Assembly: GCA_019155205.2 (NCBI GenBank)
Contig: JAHNZQ020000308.1
Location: 1,872,285 to 1,936,284 of the forward strand
DNA: 64,000 nucleotides
From: Gracilaria vermiculophylla
Taxonomy: Eukaryota > Rhodophyta > Florideophyceae > Gracilariales > Gracilariaceae
Direction of reading: 5' to 3'
Part shown: positions 10,362 to 21,235 of the stretch, one piece after another
Position numbering within the stretch: position 1 is the stretch's first letter
How the letters are laid out: every line of letters begins with the position of its first letter
Notes under the pieces: generated by a model
Databases searched by the model: none
What the model was told of the DNA's origin: nothing
Seen by the model: only the letters and a program-made list of their open reading frames with translations
Translations under genes and position numbers: made by a program

Positions 10362-11066
10362 CTACGTCAATGATTTCGGCTCCCGCAGCAAAGAAACGGA
10401 AGCAGACGCGACCAATGCGCTCCGCTGGCGCTCACTCGCCACGCCTGCGCGCAGCACGGCGTCGGCCGCCTCCAAAACAGCTCTGGGCTCTGCAACAGCT
10501 GTTTGCAACACTTGCGCTAGCAAAGCAGCCACGTCGGCCAAAGAGAACAGCCCTTCCTCCTTAGCACGGGTTTCAAACTGCGAAGCCACTTTGCAAAACG
10601 CGTCGACACATGCCACAAGATGCGACTGCGACTCCGATATAATGACGGCGTCGCGCGCGTCATGCACGACTTGGGAAACGGTATCCGCGCGAAGGCGGGG
10701 CAGTCGATCACAAAGTTGCCTCAACACCGGTGCTGTGTGGGATGCCAACTTCTGTTGCGCACGGATTGACTCGCATTTTGAAACCAACACTGAAAGGCTC
10801 GCCTCAGAGCGTTGCAACTGTTCTAGTTGCGTAGAGAGCGATGTGATGTCGGCGCACGCTTCCCGCTCCAGGTGACTCATTTGGTGCAAGGCCAGCGAAT
10901 TGAGAAAGCGCCACTGACTCTCCTTGGTGTGCATGACGCGCAACCAGAACTCATCACCCTCCCTTACGCGCACATCTCCGTCGCTGTCGAGAGCCGCTTT
11001 GGGACGCGGTTGTGCCGCGGGCTTGAGCGTGTCGCGCGAGATAGGCGATGAGGAAAGCGGAGCCAT
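10362..11066 (-). CDS. Hypothetical 234-residue helical protein
   Basis: Open frame of 234 residues with an ATG at 11066. I do not recognise the family. The N-terminal ~40 residues are polar with Ser/Pro, followed by a Trp-containing segment (EFWLRV ... SQWRFLNSL), then predominantly helical sequence with heptad-like Leu spacing and many Ala in the C-terminal half. No signal peptide, membrane segment or zinc motif. It stands head-to-head with the RCHY1-type gene, about 640 bp apart, so the two may share a promoter region. High GC content makes chance open frames more likely here, but the length, the ATG position and the protein-like composition favour a real gene. A small structural subunit of a larger complex is one possibility. 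Confidence 0.6.
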   Translation of the reverse strand: MAPLSSSPISRDTLKPAAQPRPKAALDSDGDVRVREGDEFWLRVMHTKESQWRFLNSLALHQMSHLEREACADITSLSTQLEQLQRSEASLSVLVSKCESIRAQQKLASHTAPVLRQLCDRLPRLRADTVSQVVHDARDAVIISESQSHLVACVDAFCKVASQFETRAKEEGLFSLADVAALLAQVLQTAVAEPRAVLEAADAVLRAGVASERQRSALVASASVSLLREPKSLT

Positions 11067-11708
11067 TCCGAGCGCTCAGCCGCGCCGCCGCCGCGGACTA
11101 GGCGTCGTCGAGCGTGCAGCCGTCAGCCAGCGCGATGTGAAAGCGCAAAGCGGAATCGCGGGAACCGCGGGAACCGCCTTGGAAATTCAAGCCAAAGGCA
11201 GGCACGAGACACCAAACGGCAGTTGACGTGCGTGTCCACGTGTCGCAAGCCAGCGCGTCTATGACGTCCGCCGATGGCCACGTGCTACGCTCACAACAAT
11301 CGCGGGGCGCTTGTGTACGCACGCGCAGGCAGTTTGTTCAGCCTCAGCCTGAAAGAGAAAATTGTAAAATGTTCATTTAAAAAACAGCACTCGCGCTGTT
11401 TGTCAACCAGCGCGCGCGCAACCAGCGCGCGCACAACCAGCGCGCGCACAACCAGAGCTGTCGCGGCGCACGCGGGCGGCGCGTGCCGACGCGCCGTCGC
11501 GTGTTGCCATCGGATTGACTGATTGGGCCGCGCCTGTCGTTCTGCTGCAGCCCTTCACAGTTCTCCTCGAGTTCCTCTCCCACCATTTGCGCTCCCCCGC
11601 AACATTCGTATCGCGCCACTTCCGCAATTGCCTGCCCTCTTCCCCTCCTCTGTTCAGCACTCGCCTTCCCCTGCCCCCTCCCCTTTCGCCGTATCACCCT
11701 GCTTCCCC
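11067..11708. promoter_or_regulatory. Divergent promoter region, GC-rich
   Basis: Shared 5' region of the 234-residue gene (minus) and the RCHY1-type gene (plus). It contains a short tandem repeat at 11405-11455 and a pyrimidine-rich stretch just before the plus-strand ATG. No TATA element is evident. Confidence 0.45.
11405..11455. repeat. 15-bp tandem repeat, about 3.4 copies
   Basis: Unit AACCAGCGCGCGCAC starts at 11405, 11420 and 11435, with a partial copy at 11450-11455; the first unit differs by one base. Located in the divergent promoter region. Confidence 0.9.
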
Positions 11709-13421
11709 ATGTCTTCCCCTCCTGACTTTCTCCACGGCCCCGAGGGCAGTCTCTCTCAGCGAGTGGCCACCTCTTCTCTGTCCTCGCTCCTCACCCAGCT
11801 CCGACGCGCTTTTGACCGCGCGCGTCAGGCCGGCTTGTGTCGTATTGCTGCCTCCTCGTTCGCCGCAGCGCACTTCTCGGACCCCTTCCCGCAAGCTATC
11901 GCCCGCTTCCGCATCCGGCCCCACTTATCCGATCGACCCACGCACCGTCCGTCCAACCTCTGCTCTTGTGCCAATTCTCTCCCCGCCTCCACTTCCCAGC
12001 ACTCTACTCCCACTAATTTCGCGTCACATCGCTCCTCCACCAATGCTCACCAAGACTGTGCTCACCAAACCTTGAATTGTGACTCTGAACAGTCACCGCA
12101 GCCCGCGTGTCGAAAGCAGAAACATGAGCAGCTTATCAATCGCTACAAACGCTCTAAGGAGGTTGAGTTGCAAAACAACGTGCGCCATCTGTTCGAGGAC
12201 CAGTACAAGCCTTTTGATTGCAACGGAAAACTTATCGATGCTCCTTACAATGATTCGCCGCAGCTCACCACCGCAACCGCAACACTCTCTCCTTCTTCAT
12301 ACAAATCCTCTCCTCCGTCTCCCTCTTCCGCATCATCACCATCGCCGTCTTCGTCGTCGTCGTCTTCGTCGTCTTCGTCGTCGTATTCGTCGTCGTCTTC
12401 TTCGTCGTGTTCATCATCTCCATGCTCCTCCTCTTCCTTATCTGAACTGCCTTCCTCATGCACAACGCTTCCAACTGCGTCTCCACCTCTATTGTATGGT
12501 TGTAAGCACTACCCCAGACGTTGTAAGCTCAAGGCACCATGTTGCGGAATATTCGTACCGTGTCGGTTTTGCCATGATGAAGCCGTTGGGGATGACCACC
12601 AAATGGATAGATTCGTTGTTGACACAGTCTTATGCACAGTGTGTTTGACCGAACAGCCAATTGCGCCCGCATGTAACAACTGCTCTACCCGCTTTGCACA
12701 GTACTTTTGTTCAAAGTGTCGCTTCTTTGACAATTCTCCGAACAAGCACATCTATCATTGCGATCGCTGTCATGTATGTCGATTGGGAAAAGGCATCGGC
12801 ATTGATATATATCATTGCGACAAGTGTGACGCCTGCGTCTCCATCGACTCTAAAAACAACCATCGTTGCCTCAATCGCGCGTTGCATGCCAACTGCCCAA
12901 TTTGCCACGCTTACCTTTTCACCTCTGTTGAGCCCGTCGTCTTCATGAAATGCGGTCATACGATGCACAAGCAATGTTTTGAGCAGTACACCGCCACTCA
13001 CTATCAATGTCCTATCTGCATGCGCTCATTGACAGACATGAAGCAACATTTTGAAAACATTGACAAAATCATGGAATCTCAGGTTATGCCCCCTGAATAC
13101 GCCTCAAAACGCTCACAAATCCTATGCAACGATTGTCAGGCCAAGAGTGTCGTCCCCTTTCATTTTGTATATCACAAATGTGCCGAAGAAAACTGTGGTA
13201 GTTACAACACCTGCCTCCTCAGGGTCCTCGACGAACTATCACAACAAGAAAATTCTAATTCTTCCACAACGCAGGCACTGCAAGATACCACATCACTACA
13301 GGCTTCGGCACAACCAATTCCACCTGTTTCATCTCCAGCCATTGGGGTCGCACCTACAGCTAGTCAAACAGTCGTGGATGATTCTGCAGCCACTTCAACT
13401 GCCTGGCAATACATAACGTGA
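11709..13421 (+). CDS. RCHY1: RCHY1/PIRH2-type CHY and RING-H2 E3 ubiquitin ligase
   Basis: 570 residues from the ATG at 11709. The frame is open further upstream to about 11523, but there is no earlier in-frame ATG in that extension. The N-terminal 250 residues are low complexity: Pro/Ser-rich with a long serine run encoded by TCG/TCC repeats (about 12340-12430). From about residue 264 come a CHY zinc finger (CKHYPRRC ... CCG ... CRFCH), a CTCHY module rich in Cys/His pairs (YHCDRCHVCRLG, YHCDKCDACVS), a RING-H2 finger (about 396-440: CPIC ... CGHTMHKQC ... CPIC) and a C-terminal zinc-ribbon (CNDC ... HKC ... CGSYNTC). This order defines the RCHY1/PIRH2 (plant MIEL1/BRUTUS-tail) ubiquitin ligases, which transfer ubiquitin to regulatory proteins. 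No intron. The long Ser tract is not typical of the family. Confidence 0.93.
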   Translation: MSSPPDFLHGPEGSLSQRVATSSLSSLLTQLRRAFDRARQAGLCRIAASSFAAAHFSDPFPQAIARFRIRPHLSDRPTHRPSNLCSCANSLPASTSQHSTPTNFASHRSSTNAHQDCAHQTLNCDSEQSPQPACRKQKHEQLINRYKRSKEVELQNNVRHLFEDQYKPFDCNGKLIDAPYNDSPQLTTATATLSPSSYKSSPPSPSSASSPSPSSSSSSSSSSSSYSSSSSSSCSSSPCSSSSLSELPSSCTTLPTASPPLLYGCKHYPRRCKLKAPCCGIFVPCRFCHDEAVGDDHQMDRFVVDTVLCTVCLTEQPIAPACNNCSTRFAQYFCSKCRFFDNSPNKHIYHCDRCHVCRLGKGIGIDIYHCDKCDACVSIDSKNNHRCLNRALHANCPICHAYLFTSVEPVVFMKCGHTMHKQCFEQYTATHYQCPICMRSLTDMKQHFENIDKIMESQVMPPEYASKRSQILCNDCQAKSVVPFHFVYHKCAEENCGSYNTCLLRVLDELSQQENSNSSTTQALQDTTSLQASAQPIPPVSSPAIGVAPTASQTVVDDSAATSTAWQYIT

Positions 13422-14829
13422 CATTCCGTTATCTTGTAGAAAAAATTTTATTTTCCATTATCCAGAACGCGGTTTGGCCTCCGAATCCCTAGCATCTTGC
13501 AGCACGTGCCAAATCAATCATTCAATACAACTACATACACTAATTTTGTTTTCCCGCCTTTCACTTTTTTTTGGCCATCTCTTCCTCATACAAGCAGCTA
13601 TCCTCACTCCGTACGGCATGGTTTGCTCTGCTGCTCTGCTTCCCTCACCCAAATTTTTGGCCTAAACACTCCCTTGCGTCATATGTTCGTGTTCTGTGTT
13701 CTCCAGCTGTTGCGGCTGCTCCAAAAGATATGTTGTAATATTCACGTGTGTGTAGTTCTGGAATGTTTGCCTCTAGCGTTACTGCGGCAACACCAAACAC
13801 CACTCACAGACTAGAGTCACCTATGTTGAGACTATGGAACGCAGTTTCCAAGCCGCTCTAGCACCAAGATGAATGGTTGTAAACACAACAACGAGTACAA
13901 ACATACATACGCAGGAAAATAGGAACCATGGGGATGGGTCTCGAGGGTTTGGAGTTGCAAAATGCGATTGATAAACCCATTGTTATTTTGGACCGTTTTG
14001 AAAGCTATGTCGGGCATACTGACGTGGAGTGACCTCTTCAACACTCACGATCTCTCATGGGTTCCACAGGTTTCTCGCTCTCCTGCGGGCTTTCCAATTG
14101 AGAAATAGGGAACCACCTTTGTGGCTCCAGACGACAGGTGGCGTGCGTTGCAGTCGTTCGCTCTGAGTGTTGTTTGAAATTTTTCGCGAGAGTCGTCATC
14201 GAAACTGCTTGTCGTGGGCCGCGTTGTACCTTTTAGGGCGCGACTGTGAGTTGTAAATCACCTTCGCTTTAATTTCTTTGTTTTGCTTGCCACCTGTTTA
14301 ATAGACTTGAACAAATATTAACTCGATACTTGGCGTGAGTGGTTGATGGAAAGGGCTGTGAGTGCGGAGAGAGCGCTGTGAAAAGGTGCGCATCTGTTCT
14401 CGTTTGGCATGGCGCCACATGTTTGGATGGACTAGATCTTTCCAACACAGTGCCAGACACCAAACAGGAATTGTGATTGCAACAACGTGGACCGTTACAG
14501 CACACAGTCGTGAGGATGCCGCCATTTCTTACCGTATCAAAGTAGTGTACATATGGCTTGAGAAGCGGAATTAGGTTCCCTCCCGGCAATCAAAAAACGC
14601 AATGAGACATCACAGCTGAGTCGCAAATGGACGTGGCTCCGTGAGATACAACCACCATACAAACGTGAGCAAGGAGCAGCTTGAAAAGTGATTACACTAC
14701 GTTTTTGAAGTGGTCTCGTTTGTCATGAACATAAGCACGAATTATCCTTGGATGGTGAAGAATAACGAAATGGCTTTCAGTTTGGCGGTACTCGTGTGAA
14801 ACAGCATGCAGTATGTCAAAACTTTTCCT

Positions 14830-14851
14830 CAGGTAAAACGCATTTTACCTG
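14830..14851. repeat. Perfect inverted repeat, 9-bp stem
   Basis: CAGGTAAAA and TTTTACCTG flank a 4-nt loop. It lies in non-coding DNA about 190 nt before the second hairpin. Confidence 0.8.
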
Positions 14852-15040
14852 GGGGCGCTGCGCTCGAAATAATATCGATCGGTTTTCAATGTATCGTGCT
14901 CGCCAAGCGCTTGCCTTCGCTTTAATGTCTACCATGCCTTCGTATGCCGAATACCCTGGATGGAACGATTCTCCATATCGAACCAAATGTGTTCTGCTTA
15001 TTGAGCGGTCCATTGTAATCACACCTCAAACAGCGTGAAC

Positions 15041-15070
15041 AATTAGTAGCCGCGCTACTAATTTTTTTTT
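15041..15070 (+). terminator. Perfect 10-bp hairpin followed by T-run
   Basis: AATTAGTAGC (15041-15050), loop CGC and GCTACTAATT (15054-15063) form a perfect stem directly followed by thymines to 15070. In bacteria this would read as an intrinsic terminator. In a nucleus the T-run could end an RNA polymerase III transcript, or the pair may be a chance or mobile-element palindrome. No Pol III promoter boxes were recognised, so the functional call is weak while the structure itself is certain. Confidence 0.35.
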
Positions 15071-16453
15071 GGTTGATAAATCTAACTGGGCGACAAAGAA
15101 AAACACCTCACCAAATTGTGACACACGAGTCATACAGTCTATAATAATAAATCAGAACGACAAAAGTTAGAGTATTTGACCCGGATACGGCCTAGTTGTC
15201 CGACCCAACAAAAACCTGTTAACTCAGCAAAGAATAGAATATCAATCAGCGTTGGATTTGTAAGATAAATCCACGATCCACATGCGTTATCGTGTCACTC
15301 GACGGCAAACCGAGTCCCCCGCTTATATCCTGGGAACGGCTCGGGACTGCAATTTGCCGTCTCGTGCCCCGATACTCGCACTCCTATTGTGAATATGAAT
15401 CATACAAATATTCTCGAGAGTAGCATATGAGTGATTCAAGATTAATCTGTTCCAGAACCTCAGAAATTCATGGGTGTTCCGACACTTCTTAAGTGCCACG
15501 ACGAGCAACCCTGCATAGTTGTGCGCGAGCAAAAGCACGACAGCAAAGATTCCGCCTAGAATACATGTTATGCAGAAGAGGGAGTTCTAATTGACATGCT
15601 CGGAGAGCTTCTCTAAAGAAAGTCTTGAGCTTTGCAGTGATGTGTCTGGGGGACGGCCTTGACGATGGTTCGTCGCATGATTTCTCGTAACTTTAACTTT
15701 CACGCGGTTCGGTTTCTTGTATACTTCCTGACTTGTTCCGCAAATCGATTGCGCTTCCTCGACGATACTTTTATTTAGTAACGAGACTTCCATCCTAATT
15801 ATAATAGGATTCATAAAATTGAAGTTGCGAAGGTAGACACTTTGAAGAAGCGTGTCATACTTAATTTTGACTCATCGAATTAACTGGCAGTTGAGTGGCA
15901 ACTCGAGGCCATTTTTCTCAAAAATATTGTACTGCTCGAAATTGATGGTAAAGCGTTCATTTGAACTACGGAAATCGAAAATCTACCTTACATGGATGCT
16001 TTCTCTATGGCTTTGGTTTGGAACGAGGATAGCATACTGAGAATAGGTCAAGGAAGAAAGTTTCAGGTGCTCCTCCAAAGGAAATCTCTGAAGACGATTA
16101 GAATTGATAGTCCGAGAATTCGCGTCTTAATGACAATCTAAGTTCTTCAGGTAGCCTTGTGCTGCTGTAGAGGCCTTACAAACAACCACAAACACATGTT
16201 TCTTTGCAATCAGCAAAACTTGTTTGTTCGTGAAAATTGTGGTATCTGACAATTATGTGCTTCAGATTATCAGAACCGCTGCCCCTTATTTTCAAATCAG
16301 TGCATTGCTCTTCGGCACAGAGAGAAAGAATGTCTACGCAGTTCAAGGAACGCTACATTTGCGTAAGAAGATGTTTTTAGACACTTTGCGTGGCTGCTCT
16401 TCAGCTCGCATATCGTTTACTGTGCAAAAGAGTAGCATTTCTAGTCTTCATTA

Positions 16454-16490
16454 GTTGGTTGGTTGGTTGGTTGGTTGGTTGGTTGGTTGG
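16454..16490. repeat. (GGTT)n simple repeat
   Basis: About nine consecutive GTTG/GGTT units. A microsatellite in non-coding DNA. Confidence 0.95.
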
Positions 16491-16775
16491 AATTAAGAAA
16501 ATCTATAGGTCGAAGTATGAGAGGCGATTTTACCACAACAGTCGCAAAGTCGAATGTAAATTATAAAAGCCACAAGAGAGGGTATCCAAAGGCCTGCGTG
16601 ATCCGCGAGAGATATTACACCAAATCATCGATTCCTCCATGATAGGCTGGTGAGGGTTCCGTTCCAACTAGGCTGGACAGGAGCACCCTCACGAAAGAAA
16701 TGCTCTGTCACTTAAGGAATTGGGTGAAAGTTGTAAAACTGAAAGAGCATTCTCTCCGCACGTAGAGCGAGAGGT

Positions 16776-17051
16776 TTAGGCGGATGGGGAAGCAGGGAAG
16801 AATCCCTTGCCGAAGGCACCAGCGAGACCACCACCCGGCATAGCGGCACCGAAAGCGGTACCGTCCTCGGAAGAAGCACCAGCGATACCGGCGTCCTCGC
16901 TACCGGCGGCACCAGCGGAGTTGGCGCCCATGGCGGCGAAACCAGCACCACCCTTTCCGAGCTGACCGGCAATCTGGTGGTTGAACATACGGACCGGAGA
17001 GGCCACGGCAGCGCCGAAGAGAGCAACAAGAACGAAAATCTTGGACATCAT
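16776..17051 (-). CDS. Small secreted Gly/Ala-rich protein
   Basis: 91 residues starting with two tandem ATG codons at 17051. Residues 1-18 form a clear signal peptide (MMSKIFVLVALFGAAVAS). The mature part is Gly/Ala-rich with spaced Met, Phe and acidic residues and no cysteine; it ends in FFPASPSA. Codon use is strongly biased to C- or G-ending codons (GCC, GGC, ACC), unlike the surrounding AT-richer DNA, which suggests high expression. A TATA-like ATAAAAG stands at 17158-17164 on the same strand, 107 nt before the ATG. I do not recognise a family; a cell-wall or extracellular matrix component is the natural guess. Composition this simple gives no catalytic hint. Confidence 0.75.
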   Translation of the reverse strand: MMSKIFVLVALFGAAVASPVRMFNHQIAGQLGKGGAGFAAMGANSAGAAGSEDAGIAGASSEDGTAFGAAMPGGGLAGAFGKGFFPASPSA

Positions 17052-17157
17052 TTTTGAGATTTGGTGAAGGTGCTGTGCCTTGTGGTGCGAGTGGCTTTGT
17101 TGCTTCTGGGTGCTTGGGTAAGATGGGAGATTGGGGACGAGTGTGGCGAGGATGAGC

Positions 17158-17164
17158 TTTTATG
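17158..17164 (-). promoter_or_regulatory. TATA-like box for the Gly/Ala-rich secreted protein
   Basis: ATAAAAG on the minus strand, 107 nt upstream of the ATG at 17051. If transcription starts about 30 nt downstream, the 5' leader would be about 75-80 nt. Confidence 0.55.
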
Positions 17165-18913
17165 TGGATGAAACAAAGTGTCTGTGTGTCTGTTTCGCTC
17201 ATCAGTACAGAGTTCCGCGGACTGTCAGAGCCGGGACCCGTCACAGACTATTTTTGCACGGCCAAAATGCGATGGATTGGACTGCTGATGCAACTGGAGA
17301 GAATTTCGCGAAGGGTACGGCCCGGGAACGGAACGTAGACATCAGAAGCAATAAAGGCTGCTAACGGGCCATCTCTGATTGCAAAACAACACTGTTCAAA
17401 TTGTTGCAGTGCTGAGGTTGTATTGCTGTATTGCAGTCCCTGCATGGACGTATATTTTGTTCTTGGATGAATACAACGCCCCCCTTGCAAGTGCTGCGAA
17501 GGGATGATTTACAGCCCGAAGCAACGGTGGCTCTGTTCGGCCGAGAATCCGAAGTTCAAAAAACAGTGCAATCTGTGGACAGACACTTGCAACATGGCGC
17601 CATGGTAATATACCTCACGAAATGGCTATTAATCAGTACATCAGCGGTCTCGCATGCGTTGTAGAGCGCAACATGTAATTGTGCTGTATTTCGCACCGCC
17701 ATCTCTGGCAAAGCGAAGTTCCCGCGATCAAAGACATCGTTGTTAGCAGGCCATGCGAAGTGTGATTAGAACTGTGGTTCCCTTCGGCCATGGTGCTGGG
17801 TAAATCCAGGATCGGGGGTAGCAATCGTTTCCTATGTCTAACAAGTACTTTTAGTAAAACGAAACTGTACTCACAAACTTTTCAGAGAGCAGTACTCTCA
17901 CAATGAGTAGCCCTACGCTGCATGCGAGTTGTTTACCACGGACAAGGGAATAGCGCTGCATCTACGTTTCGTATATGCGTAGAAGGGCAACAATCGATCG
18001 TTAGGACAAGGTTTTGCGAATTGTTCAACCAATTTCAGCATGAAGTTTTCCAATAGAAGGCGTGTTTCTTCTCGAGAAACGATGCGTTCAACCATTATCT
18101 TACTTTATGCTGAGGAGAAATTATTGAAGCGGGAAAGAGAATGAGAAACAACAAGCACAACAAAAAGCAGGTTTACGAACTGCAGAGATTGAGTGGGTGA
18201 CTGTAACTTGGGCATGTCGGCATTGGTTTCATCTGTTCTTGCTCATTGCTTTTTCATTAACATTAGTTTCTGAGCATGTGGGAGGAGGAGCGCACCATTC
18301 TGTTCTATCGAGCACAAATGCTATGACATTGTTGCTCTTGGCAAGTGATTTGGGTGCCACTGCGTCAAGTAAAAAAAAAGGGCTGCGGAGGTAGCGGCCG
18401 TCGCGGCTCCGACCAGGAGGCCTCATTCCTTCTCATCGGTTGTACGGGACCGGCTCCTCATAAATGCTGCGCAGATAGTGATGAACAGCAGCCATTGGGT
18501 GGCTTGGTGCGCACGAACGTCTGCCTACGAACAGTTGAGGGCTGGCTGTCGAAGAGGAAATCTTTCTGGACACAGAACCGCGGTGCAGCGGGCGACATTC
18601 ATTAACCTACACATCTGTGTGTCGCTCGCTGATCAAGCATTATCTCACGAGACGTACGACCGAAGCAGCTCGGGAGTGGTAGAAATCCTTCTCAGCATGC
18701 CACGTCAATCTTTTATTGAACGACATTGAGTACATGTTCTCTCGAGACCGCAGTGGGAGTTCTATGAGGGGCCGATTTTACAGATTTTCAACGGAGTTTG
18801 TTTCGAACGTGACCGCCCCCCGGTCACGATTGGAATGGCAGGCTGCTGAAGTGGTCGCTTCGTTTTGGCAGGCGCGTGCCACGGTTTCATTCTGCCCACA
18901 GCGAAAACGGCCT
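17165..18913. other. Intergenic, no gene recognised
   Basis: 1.7 kb between two minus-strand secreted-protein genes. The open frames are short and carry no recognisable domain. Nothing else was seen. Confidence 0.45.
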
Positions 18914-19327
18914 TCAACACAGCGGCTGAACGGGGATGAGAGGATGCCACTGCTCTCGCCTGAGCACGGAAACATCACAGGCGCATGTAACCACCTGAGC
19001 AGTGCACGGCACACCTGCCATCTGTTCACAACCCAGCGGCAAGTCCACGACACGTCTTTCTTCAGAGGTACAGCGATATACGTTTACATAGCGCATTGCA
19101 ACTTGGCACTTATGGCTCGCTTGGCGCTCATCCGCGGGGCAACGAGGGGCACTTGTATAAGTGGGCGCGCACACGCGAAACGGGCACCAATGTTGTGAAT
19201 CTTGTGATACAAGCGGTGGGTCGACACACCGCGCTATGCTTGATGTCCGGCGGCAGTACTGGAGTTCAGGAAGCGCGGCAAATGCCAGCGCTGTGCTGCA
19301 ACACAGTATGATACAAAGTCTCAGCAT
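18914..19327 (-). CDS. Putative secreted cysteine-rich protein
   Basis: 137 residues from the ATG at 19327; the frame is open 60 nt further upstream, but this ATG directly precedes a typical signal peptide (MLRLCIILCCSTALAFAA). The mature part has about a dozen Cys spaced along the chain (for example CPFRVC, CACD and a C-terminal Cys), suggesting disulfide bonding outside the cell. A canonical TATA box ATATAAA lies at 19439-19445, about 110 nt upstream of the ATG, the same layout as the Gly/Ala-rich secreted gene 2.3 kb away. I do not recognise a known fold. An overlapping 160-codon frame on the plus strand (18716-19198) has no signal peptide and is treated as a shadow. Confidence 0.55.
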   Translation of the reverse strand: MLRLCIILCCSTALAFAALPELQYCRRTSSIARCVDPPLVSQDSQHWCPFRVCAPTYTSAPRCPADERQASHKCQVAMRYVNVYRCTSEERRVVDLPLGCEQMAGVPCTAQVVTCACDVSVLRREQWHPLIPVQPLC

Positions 19328-19438
19328 GTCTCTTTGACGAATGGCACGCTTCGCGCGTTGCGAACAACTCGGCAGTATTGGCCTCACCGAACGCTGCTAA
19401 CACAAGCTAGTGAACCATCATACTAACGAGCTCGACAG

Positions 19439-19445
19439 TTTATAT
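19439..19445 (-). promoter_or_regulatory. TATA box for the Cys-rich secreted protein
   Basis: ATATAAA on the minus strand, about 112 nt upstream of the ATG at 19327. Its position supports that gene call. Confidence 0.55.
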
Positions 19446-20841
<1,396 letters not shown>

Positions 20842-20890
20842 TTAAAGAAATGACTTTGGTTCTCAGAGTATGTCAAAATCACTTGCGTAG

Positions 20891-21235
20891 TCATCTTCTT
20901 ATCATCGGGCGCTTCTCTCGAGGAAACGGAGTGACATATGGCACTTCCCAGTCACCATTTCTGAGAGTGACAGCGTGAATTACGTCATCATTCTTGAGAG
21001 CACATTCAGCCAGCGTTTGTTCGTCTTCAAGAAATTCTGGGGTTGTGCCATCGTCACAAAATCGACAGAGACGTAGCTCATCAGACTGTATCCCCATCAT
21101 ATACGCGGCTCGATCACGTAGCTGGAGTACGTTGTCATCTTGCAGATTCACGATGACAAAGAATGTCTGCTTCATTCGTTTGACGCGCACATGTGCCGGG
21201 AGAGGAGACGAGAGAATTTTTCTCGAGGAATGCAT
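20891..21235 (-). CDS. Elongin-B-like ubiquitin-fold protein
   Basis: 114 residues, ATG at 21235. After a ~15-residue basic N-terminal stretch the sequence follows elongin B: a beta-strand pair (VRVKRMKQTFFVIV), an acidic turn, a helix (LRDRAAYMMGI), then the diagnostic EDEQTLAECAL segment (DDGKTLGECGF in animal elongin B) and a following strand. The C-terminus is short (VTPFPREK ...), lacking the longer animal tail. Elongin B partners elongin C in cullin-RING ubiquitin ligases and in the elongin transcription elongation complex. The match is by motif and order, not by overall identity, and another ubiquitin-like protein remains possible. Convergent with the proteasome alpha5 gene. Confidence 0.65.
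   Translation of the reverse strand: MHSSRKILSSPLPAHVRVKRMKQTFFVIVNLQDDNVLQLRDRAAYMMGIQSDELRLCRFCDDGTTPEFLEDEQTLAECALKNDDVIHAVTLRNGDWEVPYVTPFPREKRPMIRR

Larger units (their letters stand above)
13422..16775. other. Gene-poor 3.3 kb, with hairpins and a simple repeat
   Basis: No open frame on either strand resembles a known domain. Recognisable elements are two perfect hairpins (14830-14851 and 15041-15063 followed by a T-run) and a GGTT simple repeat near 16454-16490. No tRNA or 5S rRNA was recognised. Confidence 0.5.

Noticed and set aside
18716..19198. 160-codon plus-strand frame
   Set aside because: It overlaps the signal-peptide Cys-rich frame on the other strand, has no signal peptide or domain and no promoter element in place.
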